From NCBI GenBank assembly GCA_052035955.1, contig JBPOHD010000025.1, forward strand, positions 1 through 55,454: a stretch of 55,454 nt of DNA, written 5' to 3'. This DNA is from JAEUNJ01 sp052035955. GTDB taxonomy: Bacteria > Pseudomonadota > Gammaproteobacteria > Burkholderiales > Rhodocyclaceae. The position numbers and the translations under genes were made by a program. Below, piece by piece: positions 40,406 to 51,476 of the stretch. Under the pieces are notes generated by a model, which worked only from the letters and a program-made list of their open reading frames with translations, ran no database searches and was not told the DNA's origin. Positions within the stretch are counted from its first letter, which is position 1, and every line of letters starts with the position of its first letter.

Positions 40406-41266
40406 ATGGTAGCCCCGCGCTCCGCCGCAGCCCGGACCTTCTCCGGCTTCCGGCGCCTCGCCGCCCTGCTGGGCGGCATCCTGTCGGCCTGCGAGCCCCT
40501 GCATGGGGTCGCGGCCGAAACCTACAGCTTCGCCGTCGTTCCCCAGTACGAGCAGCGCAAGCTCTACGCGATCTGGAAGCCCATCGTCGACGAGGTGTCG
40601 AAGCGGTCCGGCGTCGACCTGAAGCTGGTGGCGACCCTGACCGTGCCCGATTTCGAGAAGGAGCTGTCGAAGGGGAGCTACGATTTCGTCTATGCGAATC
40701 CCTACCACATCCTCCGCGAGAGTTCGCGCCAGGGCTATGTCCCGCTGCTCCGCGACAAGGTGCCCCTGCGCGGCGTGCTGGTGGTCCGGCGCGACAGCCC
40801 GGTGAAGGAACTGGCCGAGCTCGACGGCAAGACCCTGGCCATCCCCTCCTTCAATGCCGTCGGGGCCAGCCTGCTGATCCGCGCCGACCTGGAGCGCCTG
40901 CACCACGTCCGCATGAATCCCCAGAACGTGAAGACCCACACCTCGGTCTACCTCCACGTCGCCAACGGCCTTGCCGCCGCCGGCGGCGGCGTCGAGAAGA
41001 CCCTGGCGGAACAGGACAAGGCCGTCCAGGATGCGCTGCGGGTGATCTACACGACCCGCGAGATGCCCTCCCACCCGGTGGCCGCCCATCCGCGCCTGCC
41101 GCCGGCCGTGCGCAGCCGGGTCGAGGCCGCCTTCCTGGACCTGGCGGCGACGGAAAGCGGCCGCGTCCTTCTGCGGGAGGTGCCCATGCTGGAGGTGGTG
41201 CCGACCTCGATGAAGGAATACCAGCCCATGCGCGCCTGGGGCCTCGAGGCCTATTGGGTGGATTGA
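40406..41266 (+). CDS. PhnD-like periplasmic substrate-binding protein coupled to a kinase
   Basis: The 286-residue protein has a signal peptide (with ILSAC, a possible lipobox) and the phosphate/phosphonate-binding fold: YSFAVVPQYEQRKLYAIWKPI, DFVYANPYHIL, GVLVVRRDSPVKELAELDGKTLAIPS, VGASLLIR and a C-terminal VPTSMKEYQPMRAWGLE. No ABC permease or ATPase gene is near. Instead the next gene, 12 bp on, is a hybrid histidine kinase, so this protein probably presents a ligand to it. GGGGAGG precedes the ATG. Confidence 0.9.
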   Translation: MVAPRSAAARTFSGFRRLAALLGGILSACEPLHGVAAETYSFAVVPQYEQRKLYAIWKPIVDEVSKRSGVDLKLVATLTVPDFEKELSKGSYDFVYANPYHILRESSRQGYVPLLRDKVPLRGVLVVRRDSPVKELAELDGKTLAIPSFNAVGASLLIRADLERLHHVRMNPQNVKTHTSVYLHVANGLAAAGGGVEKTLAEQDKAVQDALRVIYTTREMPSHPVAAHPRLPPAVRSRVEAAFLDLAATESGRVLLREVPMLEVVPTSMKEYQPMRAWGLEAYWVD

Positions 41267-41278
41267 AGGACGCCGGCC

Positions 41279-43234
<1,956 letters not shown>

Positions 43235-43307
43235 TGGGACCCTGGTCGCGCAGGGGATTTGATCGCACTCAAGGCCCGCCGCCGCTGCCGGCGTAGGCTC
43301 GGTTCCC

Positions 43308-46300
43308 ATGACCGAATCCCCATCGATGCCCCCGCCCGAGGCGAACGATTCCGCGGCCGCGGGCCAGACCTGGTCTAGGCTGCGCGACGCCGCCGCCGGA
43401 TTTCCCCGCGGCCTGTTGCTGATACTGCTCTGCGCCGTCGCGGCACTGGCGGCCCTGTTCTGGTCCAACCGCGCCTACCACCTGCGCCAGGCGGAGGTCG
43501 ACGGGGCCAACCTGTCCTGGGCCCTCGAATCGAGCCTCGACGCCACCCTGCGCCGGGTGGATGCCGACCTTGCGGAACTGTCCGAATCCATCGCCGCCGC
43601 CGACCTCGTCCCGGCCCGCGCCCCGGACCGGCAGGCCGGCTTGAGGAAACACCTGGCCCGCCACCTGGAAAAGTTCAGGGAGGTGCGCGGCATCCATGTC
43701 TTCGACGCCGAAGGCCGCCTGCTGCATTCCTCGCGCGACACGCAGGCGCTGGAAATCGCCGACCGCGCCCATTTCCGGCGCCTGAAGGCGGACCCCAAGG
43801 CCGGCGTGGTGTTCTCGGAGGCCCTGACCGCCCGTGTGGACGGCAAGCCGGTGCTGGTGGCCGCCCGCGGCCTGCGGGATGCCGAGGGCCGCTTCCTCGG
43901 CATCGTCACCATGCTGATCGACCTGGAGCATTTCTCGCGCCTGCTGGATTCGGTGGACCTGGGGCCCGGGGGCGTGATCGCCATCCGGCGCAGCGAGGAC
44001 ACCCGCCTGGTGCTGCGTCGGCCGCCCCTGCCGGCCCTGGTCAACCAGCCGGCCAACTATTCGATCCGCGACCGCATCCTCGCCGGCGAGACCGCCGGCG
44101 TCGAATACCTGCCATCCCCCAGCGACGGCATCCGCCGCATCTCCAGCTTCCGCGCCCTCAAGGACTACCCCTTCTACGTGGTGATCGCCAGCGCCGAGAC
44201 GGACGTCCTGCGCGGCTGGCGCCTGGAAACCGCCATCGCCGGCGGCATCGCGGCGGTGCTGCTGGCCGCCCTGGCCCTGCTCGGCCGCCGCATGTCACGC
44301 AGCGAGACCAACCTGCGCGCCTTCTTCGACACCATCGACGACTTCCTGTTCGTGCTCGACGGCAAGGGCAACATCCTCCAGGTGAACCGGGTGGTCCTGG
44401 AACGCCTGGGCCAGGCGGAGGATCACTTGCGCGGCCGCAGCGTCCTCGAGGTGCATCCCGAGGAGCGGCGCGCCGAGGCGGGGCGGATCATCGGCGAGAT
44501 GCTGTCCGGCCGGCGCGATTTCTGCCCCGTGCCACTGGTCGCCGCCGACGGCCACCGGATCCCGGTGGAGACCCGGGTCGTAAGGGGCCGCTGGCAGGGG
44601 CAACCCGCCCTCTTCGGCGTCAGCCGCGACATCACGGACCGGGTGCGCATCCAGCGCGAACTGGAAGACGAGGTATCCCGCCGGCGCCTGATCTTCGAGC
44701 AGTCGGGGGACGGGATCGCCCTGCTGCGGACGGACGGCAGCCTCGCCGAGTTCAACCCGGCCTTCGCCCGGATGCTGGGCTACCCGGCGGGGGAGATGCA
44801 GGGTTTGCGGATCTGGGACTGGGACGTCCATTGGACGCGCGACGAGCTGGGCCCGCTGCTCCGCCAGCACGGCATGCAGCAGATCCAGGTGGAGACCCGG
44901 CACCGGCGCAAGGACGGCACCCAATACGACGTGGAAGTGACCGTGAACGGCGTCCATTGGGCAAACGAGGACTTCCTGTTCTGCGTGCACCGGGACATCA
45001 CGGCGCGCAAGCTGGCCGAGGGGCAGTTGCGCGAGACCGCCTTCTTCCTGGGCGAGAGCCAGCGGATCGGCCAGCTCGGCGGCTGGCGCGCCGACCCGGT
45101 CCGCAACACGGTCATGTGGACCGAGGGCGTCCGTGCGATCGTCGAGATGCCGATGGACTACCAGCCGAACCTCGACGTGGCGCTGGATTTCTACCTGCCG
45201 GAATCCCGTCGGCGGATCGTCGCCAGCCTGGAACAGGCCCTGGCCACCCGCGAACCCTTCACGCTGCAGGTGGAGGTGCGCGGCGCCCGCTCCGGCCGCG
45301 TCAAGTGGGCCGAGTTGCGCGGCTTCCCGCACCTGGATGCGGACGGCCAGGTCGATTACCTGATGGGAACGCTGCAGGACGTCAGCGAACGTCGCGCGGC
45401 CGAGGAACGCCTGCGCGAAAGCGAGATGCGCTACCGCACCCTGGCCGAGAACTCTTCGGACTGGATCTGGGCCATCGACCTGCAGGGGCGCCACACCTAC
45501 ACGAACGACCGGGGCCTGCAGATGCTCGGCATCGGCCGGGCCGAGTTCCTTGCCGTCGATGCCTCCGGGTTCATCCATCCGGACGACCGGGATGCGTTCG
45601 CCGCCACCCTCCGGGAGGCCACCGAGACGCGGTGCGGATGGCGTGGCTTCCTGTTCCGCTGCCGGACGGCGGACGGCAGTTACCGCACCCTGGAGTCCAG
45701 CGCCTCGCCGGTCTTCGACGGGGAAGGCCGGCTCACCGGATTCTCCGGCGTGGATCGGGACGTCACCGAGCGCATCGAGGCTGCGGCGGAACTGGACCGT
45801 CACCGCCATCACCTGGAGGACCTGGTGGAGGAAAGGACCCGGGAGGCGCGGGAGGCGCGGGTGGCGGCGGAAACGGCCAACATCGCCAAGAGCGCCTTCC
45901 TCGCCAACATGTCCCACGAGATCCGCACGCCGCTGAATGCGATCACCGGCATGGCCCACCTGATCCGGCGCGCCGGCGTCGAGCCGGCCCAGGAAGAACG
46001 CCTGCGGAAGATCGATGCGGCAGGCCGCCATCTGCTCGACATCATCAACGCCATCCTGGACCTGTCGAAGATCGAGGCCGGCAAGCTGGCCCTGGAGCAT
46101 GCCGCCGTCGACGTCGGGGGGGCCCTGGCCAGCGTGGCCGCCATGGTCTCGGAGCGCGCCCGGGCCAAGGGCCTGGACCTGGCGGTGGACGCGGAGGGGG
46201 TGCCGCCTTCCCTGGTCGGCGACCCGACCCGGATCCGCCAGGCCCTGGTCAATTACGCGGCCAATGCCGTCAAGTTCACCGAGGCCGGCCGGGTGTCCCT

Positions 46301-47030
46301 GCGGGCGCGGGTCGAGGAGGACGGCCCCGGCTCCGTGCTGGTCCGCTTCGAGGTCGAGGACACGGGCATAGGCATACCGGCGGAAGCCCTGCCCAAGCTC
46401 TTCTCCGCCTTCGAACAGGCCGACAACTCGACCACCCGCAAGTACGGCGGCACCGGCCTCGGACTCGCCATCACGCGCAAGCTGGCCCAGTCCATGGGCG
46501 GCGACGCGGGGGTGGACAGCACACCCGGCAAGGGCAGCCGTTTCTGGTTCACGGCAAGGCTCGAGAAGGGGGCTCCCGCCTCGTCGACATCCGCCGATGC
46601 CGCCCTCGTCCGGTCCGACGAGCAGGTCTTGCGCGAACAGTGGCGGGGCCGACGCGTCCTGCTGGTGGAAGATGAGATGGTGAACCGGGAGGTTGCCGCC
46701 ATCCTGCTCGACGACGCGGGCCAGGTCGTGGACATCGCCGAGGATGGCCACCAGGCCGTGGAGCTGGTCGCCCGCGAACGCTACGACATCGTCCTGATGG
46801 ACGTGCAGATGCCGGTCCTGGACGGCCTGGAGGCGACCCGGCGCATCCGGCAACTGCCCAACGGCGCGTCGGTTCCCATCGTCGCCATGACGGCGAATGC
46901 CTTCGCGGAGGACAAGGCCCGCTGCCTGGCGGCCGGCATGAACGACTTCGTGGCCAAGCCGGTGGTGCCGGAAGCGCTGTTCTCGACCGTGCTGCGCTGG
47001 CTGTCGGGGCCCGACCGCATCGGCGACTGA
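43308..47030 (+). CDS. Hybrid sensor histidine kinase with Cache and four PAS domains
   Basis: The 1240-residue protein has an N-terminal helix (about 36-55), a periplasmic double Cache domain (about 60-295), a second helix (about 298-320) and four PAS/PAC units (about 325-820). A HisKA domain with FLANMSHEIRTPLNAI, HATPase (NAVKF, DTGIGI, GTGLGLAI) and a receiver (LLVEDEMVNREV, IVLMDVQMPVLDG) follow. TAGGCT ends eight bases before the ATG and no Shine-Dalgarno is visible, so a leaderless mRNA is possible. It follows the PhnD-linked kinase by 73 bp. Its core resembles the kinase at 35705-38761, suggesting common origin. Confidence 0.93.
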   Translation: MTESPSMPPPEANDSAAAGQTWSRLRDAAAGFPRGLLLILLCAVAALAALFWSNRAYHLRQAEVDGANLSWALESSLDATLRRVDADLAELSESIAAADLVPARAPDRQAGLRKHLARHLEKFREVRGIHVFDAEGRLLHSSRDTQALEIADRAHFRRLKADPKAGVVFSEALTARVDGKPVLVAARGLRDAEGRFLGIVTMLIDLEHFSRLLDSVDLGPGGVIAIRRSEDTRLVLRRPPLPALVNQPANYSIRDRILAGETAGVEYLPSPSDGIRRISSFRALKDYPFYVVIASAETDVLRGWRLETAIAGGIAAVLLAALALLGRRMSRSETNLRAFFDTIDDFLFVLDGKGNILQVNRVVLERLGQAEDHLRGRSVLEVHPEERRAEAGRIIGEMLSGRRDFCPVPLVAADGHRIPVETRVVRGRWQGQPALFGVSRDITDRVRIQRELEDEVSRRRLIFEQSGDGIALLRTDGSLAEFNPAFARMLGYPAGEMQGLRIWDWDVHWTRDELGPLLRQHGMQQIQVETRHRRKDGTQYDVEVTVNGVHWANEDFLFCVHRDITARKLAEGQLRETAFFLGESQRIGQLGGWRADPVRNTVMWTEGVRAIVEMPMDYQPNLDVALDFYLPESRRRIVASLEQALATREPFTLQVEVRGARSGRVKWAELRGFPHLDADGQVDYLMGTLQDVSERRAAEERLRESEMRYRTLAENSSDWIWAIDLQGRHTYTNDRGLQMLGIGRAEFLAVDASGFIHPDDRDAFAATLREATETRCGWRGFLFRCRTADGSYRTLESSASPVFDGEGRLTGFSGVDRDVTERIEAAAELDRHRHHLEDLVEERTREAREARVAAETANIAKSAFLANMSHEIRTPLNAITGMAHLIRRAGVEPAQEERLRKIDAAGRHLLDIINAILDLSKIEAGKLALEHAAVDVGGALASVAAMVSERARAKGLDLAVDAEGVPPSLVGDPTRIRQALVNYAANAVKFTEAGRVSLRARVEEDGPGSVLVRFEVEDTGIGIPAEALPKLFSAFEQADNSTTRKYGGTGLGLAITRKLAQSMGGDAGVDSTPGKGSRFWFTARLEKGAPASSTSADAALVRSDEQVLREQWRGRRVLLVEDEMVNREVAAILLDDAGQVVDIAEDGHQAVELVARERYDIVLMDVQMPVLDGLEATRRIRQLPNGASVPIVAMTANAFAEDKARCLAAGMNDFVAKPVVPEALFSTVLRWLSGPDRIGD

Positions 47031-47098
47031 ACGGCCGGGTCGCTCCGCGCGGCCGCGGCGGAAGGCCTGGCCGCGGATCGGTCATAATCATCCGACCC

Positions 47099-47425
47099 AT
47101 GAAGCCGACCACCGGTGCCGAGATACCCAGCCGGGCCGAGACCCTGGAGGTCCTGCGGCTCATGGGCGACCACGTGCCCATCCTCATGCTGACAGGCGAC
47201 CCGGACGGCTACGGCACCCGCTGGACCATCCACGGCCAGCAGGTCCAGCCGGGGATCGCCCGCTACCTCCTGGAGTCAGGCCACGTCGCCGACATGGGCG
47301 CCACCCAGTTCGGCGCGCGCAAGCTCTGCCTCACCGACGCCGGACGGGATTTCCGGACCGCGGGCCTGCGCTGGTGGGCAGGCCTGGGACCGCTGCAAAG
47401 GCTCTGGATTCGCATCTTCGGCTGA
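47099..47425 (+). CDS. Small winged-helix-like protein of unknown function
   Basis: The 108-residue protein has an N-terminal helix pair (SRAETLEVLRLMGD) and a compact region in which ARYLLESGHVADMG, FGARKLCLTDAGRDF looks like a recognition helix and wing. The tail WWAGLGPLQRLWIRIF is aromatic and might touch the membrane. I do not recognise a named family. CATAAT lies about ten bases before the ATG and there is no Shine-Dalgarno. Confidence 0.65.
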   Translation: MKPTTGAEIPSRAETLEVLRLMGDHVPILMLTGDPDGYGTRWTIHGQQVQPGIARYLLESGHVADMGATQFGARKLCLTDAGRDFRTAGLRWWAGLGPLQRLWIRIFG

Positions 47426-47439
47426 GCGGCCAGCCGCCC

Positions 47440-47931
47440 TCAACGGGCATTGCCGATCACCATCCCCAGCACCTGCGCCTGCCGGCGCAGGTCCGGTCCC
47501 ACCAGTTCGGCAAGGGTCTGCTGGTCCGATCCGGCGGCGATGCCCGCACCGGCCAGGCGGCCGCGCAACTCCTCGGGACTCGTCCGGGCAACCTGGGCCA
47601 GCGTGGACAGGGGCGCCCCGGCCAGCGCCCGGATGGGCGGCGCGAAGGGCGGCTCGCTGCGCTTGCCCGTCGGCACGAAGGAGAGGGCCAGGACGAGGGC
47701 AAAGGCACCGATCAGGACCTGGGCGCGCCGGTTCCGGAGGTGCATCCTGACCGCCGTGAAATTGGCGGCCCCATGGAAGACCACGGCCGCCAGCAGGGCC
47801 CAGCTCAGCCACTCGTGGGCCGCCTTGTTGAGTCCGCTGTCGATGTGGAAGAAGATCAGGACCCCGGTCACGGCCGACAGCAGGAATGCCCCCGCCGCCA
47901 CCGGCGTCGCCCATTCGCGTCTCACGTCCAT
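47440..47931 (-). CDS. DUF4405-type membrane protein
   Basis: The 163-residue protein has three membrane helices in its first 95 residues, with histidines placed as in b-type heme membrane proteins (IFFHIDSGLNKAAHEWLSW, VVFHGAANF). This is the DUF4405 pattern. The C-terminal 65 residues form a soluble part (RTSPEELRGRLAGAGI, PDLRRQAQVLGM). AAGGAG lies upstream of the ATG at 47931. It is divergent from a MarR regulator with a palindrome between the two, so it is probably the regulated target. Confidence 0.75.
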   Translation of the reverse strand: MDVRREWATPVAAGAFLLSAVTGVLIFFHIDSGLNKAAHEWLSWALLAAVVFHGAANFTAVRMHLRNRRAQVLIGAFALVLALSFVPTGKRSEPPFAPPIRALAGAPLSTLAQVARTSPEELRGRLAGAGIAAGSDQQTLAELVGPDLRRQAQVLGMVIGNAR

Positions 47932-47974
47932 TGCATGCTCCTTCTAAGGAAGACCATGCATGAATCCTATTTTC

Positions 47975-48000
47975 AAATTATCTTTCCTGGAAGATAATTT
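47975..48000. promoter_or_regulatory. MarR-type operator and overlapping divergent promoters
   Basis: AAATTATCTT (47975-47984) and AAGATAATTT (47991-48000) form a perfect ten-base inverted repeat with a six-base centre. The arms contain GATAAT on each strand. On the plus strand TTTTCA (47970-47975) and GATAAT (47993-47998) are 17 bp apart. A bound dimer would block both divergent promoters, the standard MarR arrangement. Confidence 0.85.
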
Positions 48001-48032
48001 ACAAACTCTTACCGGAGCCGGGGGGCGGAAAC

Positions 48033-48530
48033 ATGGACATCGACGATCGCCTGCGCGAGCACCGGCTCCACTGGCCGGAGACCTTCGATCCGGAAGGCAT
48101 GGGGCTGGCATTCGCCCTCTACGGCGCCCGCGATGCCGCCGTGGCGAAGGCGAGGGCCGTCTGGGAGGACCATGGCCTGACGGCCGCCGGCTTCGACGTG
48201 CTGGCCACCCTGCGCCGGGCGCCGCCGCCGCGGGAGATGACCCCGGGACGGATCCAGGCCTCCCTCCTCATCACCTCCGGCGGCCTCACCAAGGTGCTGG
48301 CGCAACTGGCCGCCCTCGGCCTGGTGTCGCGAAACGCGGGAAGCGGGGACCAGCGGGTCAAGCCCGTTCGCCTGACCGCCCGCGGGGCGCGGATCATCGA
48401 GGCGGCGATGGCCCGGCTCGTCGCCGAGACCGGCGAGTGGATGCGCAGCGCCCTGTCCCGCCGGGAGCAGCGCGCCCTGACCGCCCTGTTGCGGCGGTTG
48501 GCCGACGCCCCCGGACCGCCGGCCCCTTGA
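48033..48530 (+). CDS. MarR family transcriptional regulator
   Basis: The 165-residue protein has the MarR winged helix: LTAAGFDVLATLRR, TPGRIQASLLITSGGLTKVLAQLAALGLVSR as recognition region, the wing GSGDQRVKPVRLTARG, and long terminal helices for dimerisation. It should bind the palindrome at 47975-48000 and control itself and the divergent DUF4405 gene. The inducer is unknown. CGGGGGG and CGGAAAC lie before the start; Shine-Dalgarno is weak. Confidence 0.92.
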   Translation: MDIDDRLREHRLHWPETFDPEGMGLAFALYGARDAAVAKARAVWEDHGLTAAGFDVLATLRRAPPPREMTPGRIQASLLITSGGLTKVLAQLAALGLVSRNAGSGDQRVKPVRLTARGARIIEAAMARLVAETGEWMRSALSRREQRALTALLRRLADAPGPPAP

Positions 48531-48588
48531 GCCGCGCGGCGCCGGATAGAATCGGCCCCTTTCCGAGCGTCATCGAGGAGACAGGCAG

Positions 48589-49164
48589 ATGTCCGGTCAC
48601 GGCTTCCACGTTCACGGTCCCCACGACCACCATGTCGAGCACGTCACCCAGCACGGCGGCGACGACTTCACGTCGCGCCTGGCAGTCGTGACGGCGGTCC
48701 TTTCCACCATCGGCGCCATCTTCGGCTACATGGGCGGCCATTCCCAGAATGCGGCCCTGCTGCACAAGAACGAGGCCGCCATCCAGAAGACCTCGGCCTC
48801 GAACCAGTGGAACTACTACCAGGCCAAGAGCAACAAGCAGAACCTGGCCGAGTTGTCGGTGACACTGACGACGGGCGAGGCGCGGGAGAAGTTCGTCCAG
48901 GCCGTCGAGCGCTACAAGAAGGAGAAGGAGGAGATCAAGGCCGAGGCCGAGAAGCTGGAGGCCGCCGCCCGGGAGGCCGACCGCAAGAGCGAGGCCGAGA
49001 TGCACGTGCACGAGCGCTGGGCGCTCGCCACGACCCTGCTGCAGATCTCCATCGCCCTCTCGGCGATCACGCTGCTGACGCGCAAGCGCTGGCTGCTGGC
49101 CGGCGTGTACGGCGCCATGGGGCTGGGCCTGGTGGCCGGCGCCATGGGCTACCTGCATCTCTAG
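48589..49164 (+). CDS. DUF4337 family membrane protein
   Basis: The 191-residue protein has a histidine-rich N-terminus (HGFHVHGPHDHHVEHVTQH), a helix (LAVVTAVLSTIGAIFGYMGG), a long charged coiled coil (about 105-140), and two C-terminal helices (TTLLQISIALSAITLLT and LLAGVYGAMGLGLVAGAMG). The SNQWNYYQAKSNKQ block is the DUF4337 mark. The His-rich start could bind metal. Function unknown. GATAGAAT in the upstream gap may be a -10. Confidence 0.87.
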   Translation: MSGHGFHVHGPHDHHVEHVTQHGGDDFTSRLAVVTAVLSTIGAIFGYMGGHSQNAALLHKNEAAIQKTSASNQWNYYQAKSNKQNLAELSVTLTTGEAREKFVQAVERYKKEKEEIKAEAEKLEAAAREADRKSEAEMHVHERWALATTLLQISIALSAITLLTRKRWLLAGVYGAMGLGLVAGAMGYLHL

Positions 49165-49204
49165 CCCGGCGGCCGAAGCCCCCGGCGACGACCACCGCCG
49201 TCCG

Positions 49205-50668
49205 ATGCCCAAGGCCCGATTCGCCGGCCTGGCGCTGGCCTGCGTCATGCTCGCCGGTTGCGCCGGAAGCGGCGGCGACAGGCCGGCGGCGACGCCCTAC
49301 GCCTGGACCCAGCAGGGGCCGGAGGGGAAGGTCTCCCTGCGGGTGCTGGTTCCCGGCGACGCGCCCTGTCCGGTGGCCAGGGTCGACGGCCTGCCGGTGC
49401 CGATGCGATTGCGGGCGGCGGCTTCGGTGGCCACCGCGGCGGGCACCGCGGCGGGCAATCCGGCCCATGCGCCCGACATGCAGGTCACGGCCTGCGAACT
49501 GCCGCTGCCGACCGGCGGGCGCGAAGTCTCCGTCGGGGACAGGCACCTGCGCCTGACCGCAGGCCTGCCCCGGCGCATCGTCGTCGTCGGCGACACCGGA
49601 TGCCGCATCAAGGTCCCGGCGGCCGGGCGGGGCGACCCCATCCAGGACTGCGCCGATCCATCCGCCTGGCCCTGGCCGTCCATCGCCTCGGCGGCGGCGG
49701 ACCTTCGCCCCGACCTGGTGATCCATGTCGGCGACTACCACTACCGCGAGTACTGCGACGACGCGGCGCGCTGCGCCCCGCTGCACCGCGCCGGGACGAC
49801 CGTCGGCTATGGCTGGGACGGCTGGCAGGCGGACTTCTTCGCGCCGGCCCGGCCCCTGCTCGAGGCGGCGCCCTGGGTCTTCGTGCGGGGCAACCACGAG
49901 AACTGCGACCGGGCGGGCGAAGGCTGGATGCGCTTCCTCTCCCACCTGCCCTACCGGGCCTGCCCGGACCAGCAATACAAGACCCCATCGCGGTCCGTGC
50001 TCGGCAACAACGGCACCGCCGACGCCTACCGCATCGACTTCGGCGAGGTCCTCGGCCTTGCCGTGGCCGACAATTCGGGGCACGAGGATTACCGCCCCCT
50101 TGCCGGCACGGCCGGCGACCTGGCCACCTTCCGCGCCACGCTCGGCGTGCTGCGCCGCCAGCCCGCGCCGGCGAACCTCTGGCTCCTCTCCCACCGGCCG
50201 ATCTGGTACGACCTGCTGCGGCCCGAGTCGGAGCCGAACGCCTTCCAGGCGGCCCTGCGCGAGGCGGCGCCGGCCACGCTGCAACTGGCATTCTCCGGTC
50301 ATCAGCATGCCTTTCGCACCCTCGCCTTCGCCGACGGCGCCGACCCGGTCCACTACCCCCTGGGCCGGCCGGCCCAGGTCATCGTCGGCGGCGGCGGCAC
50401 GCAGCTCGAGGCGATGGATCCCGATTCGCCACTCTACGAAGGTGCCTCGGGCCCCGGCAGCCGCGAGGAGTCGGGGCCCGGCGGGCGCCGGTTCGACGGC
50501 GTCCCGGCTGCGAACGGCCTGCTGCTGAACCGCCACGGCTTCCTGTTCCTCGAGCGCGACGGCGGCGGCTGGACGGGGACCGTGCGCGACGCCCGCGGCG
50601 CCGTCATTGCACCCTGCCGGATCGGGGACGGGCGCAAGGAACTCGCCTGCGGCTTCCCCGCTCGCTGA
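49205..50668 (+). CDS. Metallophosphoesterase lipoprotein
   Basis: The 487-residue protein has a lipobox (VMLAGC) and a calcineurin-like phosphoesterase domain. Metal ligands appear as VVVGDTGCR, VIHVGDYHYREYC, FVRGNHENCDR, LLSHRPIWYD and SGHQHAF (D, D, N, H, H, H series). The inserted cysteines (CDDAARC, CPDQQ) suggest periplasmic disulfides. It probably hydrolyses a phosphoester at the outer membrane; the substrate is not visible. It starts 40 bp after the DUF4337 stop. Confidence 0.9.
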   Translation: MPKARFAGLALACVMLAGCAGSGGDRPAATPYAWTQQGPEGKVSLRVLVPGDAPCPVARVDGLPVPMRLRAAASVATAAGTAAGNPAHAPDMQVTACELPLPTGGREVSVGDRHLRLTAGLPRRIVVVGDTGCRIKVPAAGRGDPIQDCADPSAWPWPSIASAAADLRPDLVIHVGDYHYREYCDDAARCAPLHRAGTTVGYGWDGWQADFFAPARPLLEAAPWVFVRGNHENCDRAGEGWMRFLSHLPYRACPDQQYKTPSRSVLGNNGTADAYRIDFGEVLGLAVADNSGHEDYRPLAGTAGDLATFRATLGVLRRQPAPANLWLLSHRPIWYDLLRPESEPNAFQAALREAAPATLQLAFSGHQHAFRTLAFADGADPVHYPLGRPAQVIVGGGGTQLEAMDPDSPLYEGASGPGSREESGPGGRRFDGVPAANGLLLNRHGFLFLERDGGGWTGTVRDARGAVIAPCRIGDGRKELACGFPAR

Positions 50669-50845
50669 TCCCCCGGCACGCCCCGGGCCTGAAATCCCTG
50701 TTGCAGCAAGGCCTCGCGGCCATCGCGGCACGCAAAAAAACCGCGTTTCCCTGTTCCCTTCCGGTAGATCGCTCTGGTAAATTAGCGCGCGGGGCAGGCA
50801 GGCCCATCACATCTGCATTTTTCCTTAACGTGTGGGAGGACGACT

Positions 50846-51247
50846 GTGAACAAAAGCGATCTGATCGAAGCCTTGGTTGCCAAGGTGAACCTGACGAAGA
50901 ACACCGCCGCGCAAACGATCGAGGCCCTCGTGGATACGATCGTCGAAGCGGTCAAGAAGGGCGACATCGTCTCCCTGATCGGTTTCGGCACCTTCAAGGC
51001 CGCAGCGCGCAAGGCCCGCGAAGGCAAGAACCCGAAGACCGGCGAGAAGATCAAGATTCCCGCCACCAAGGTCCCGCGCTTCAGCGCCGGCGCCACCTTC
51101 AAGACCGCCGTGTCCGGCAAGGGCCCGGCCAAGAAGGCCGCTGCCAAGAAGGCCGCCCCGGCCAAGAAGGCTGCGCCCGCCAAGAAGGCGGCTGCCAAGC
51201 CGGCCGCCAAGCCCGCTGCCAAGAAGGCTCCCGCCAAGAAGAAGTAA
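50846..51247 (+). CDS. HU-family nucleoid protein with lysine/alanine-rich tail
   Basis: Residues 1-92 are a canonical HU/IHF domain (NKSDLIEALVAKVNLTKNTA, GDIVSLIGFGTF, and the DNA-arm region ARKAREGKNPKTGEKIKIPA). Residues 95-133 are a histone H1-like tail of PAKKAA and PAAK units. Such fusions compact DNA more strongly than plain HU. A GTG start follows GGGAGGA. Upstream TGGTAAATT resembles an extended -10 (50775-50783). A strong terminator ends the single-gene unit. Confidence 0.93.
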   Translation: MNKSDLIEALVAKVNLTKNTAAQTIEALVDTIVEAVKKGDIVSLIGFGTFKAAARKAREGKNPKTGEKIKIPATKVPRFSAGATFKTAVSGKGPAKKAAAKKAAPAKKAAPAKKAAAKPAAKPAAKKAPAKKK

Positions 51248-51268
51248 GCATTCGGCGGCACGGAGAAG

Positions 51269-51295
51269 CGGGCGGCTCGGCCGCCCGTTTTTTTT
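51269..51295 (+). terminator. Rho-independent terminator of the HU gene
   Basis: CGGGCGGC (51269-51276) pairs with GCCGCCCG (51280-51287) around TCG, followed by eight T residues. It lies 22 bp after the stop. Confidence 0.93.
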
Positions 51296-51476
51296 GGTGT
51301 CGCCGGATCGATGCCGTCCGTCCCGGCGGGGACGGGAAACCCATGTGCGCCGTCCTGCGGGAGCGCAATCGCCGACGGCATGAGGGCGGTTCGGGATGCG
51401 CCGCGGCGACGACGGCGACGCCCGGAACCCTTCCACGCCCGCGGCGCAACGGCGTCGCGCCGGCCCGGGCCCTGCC

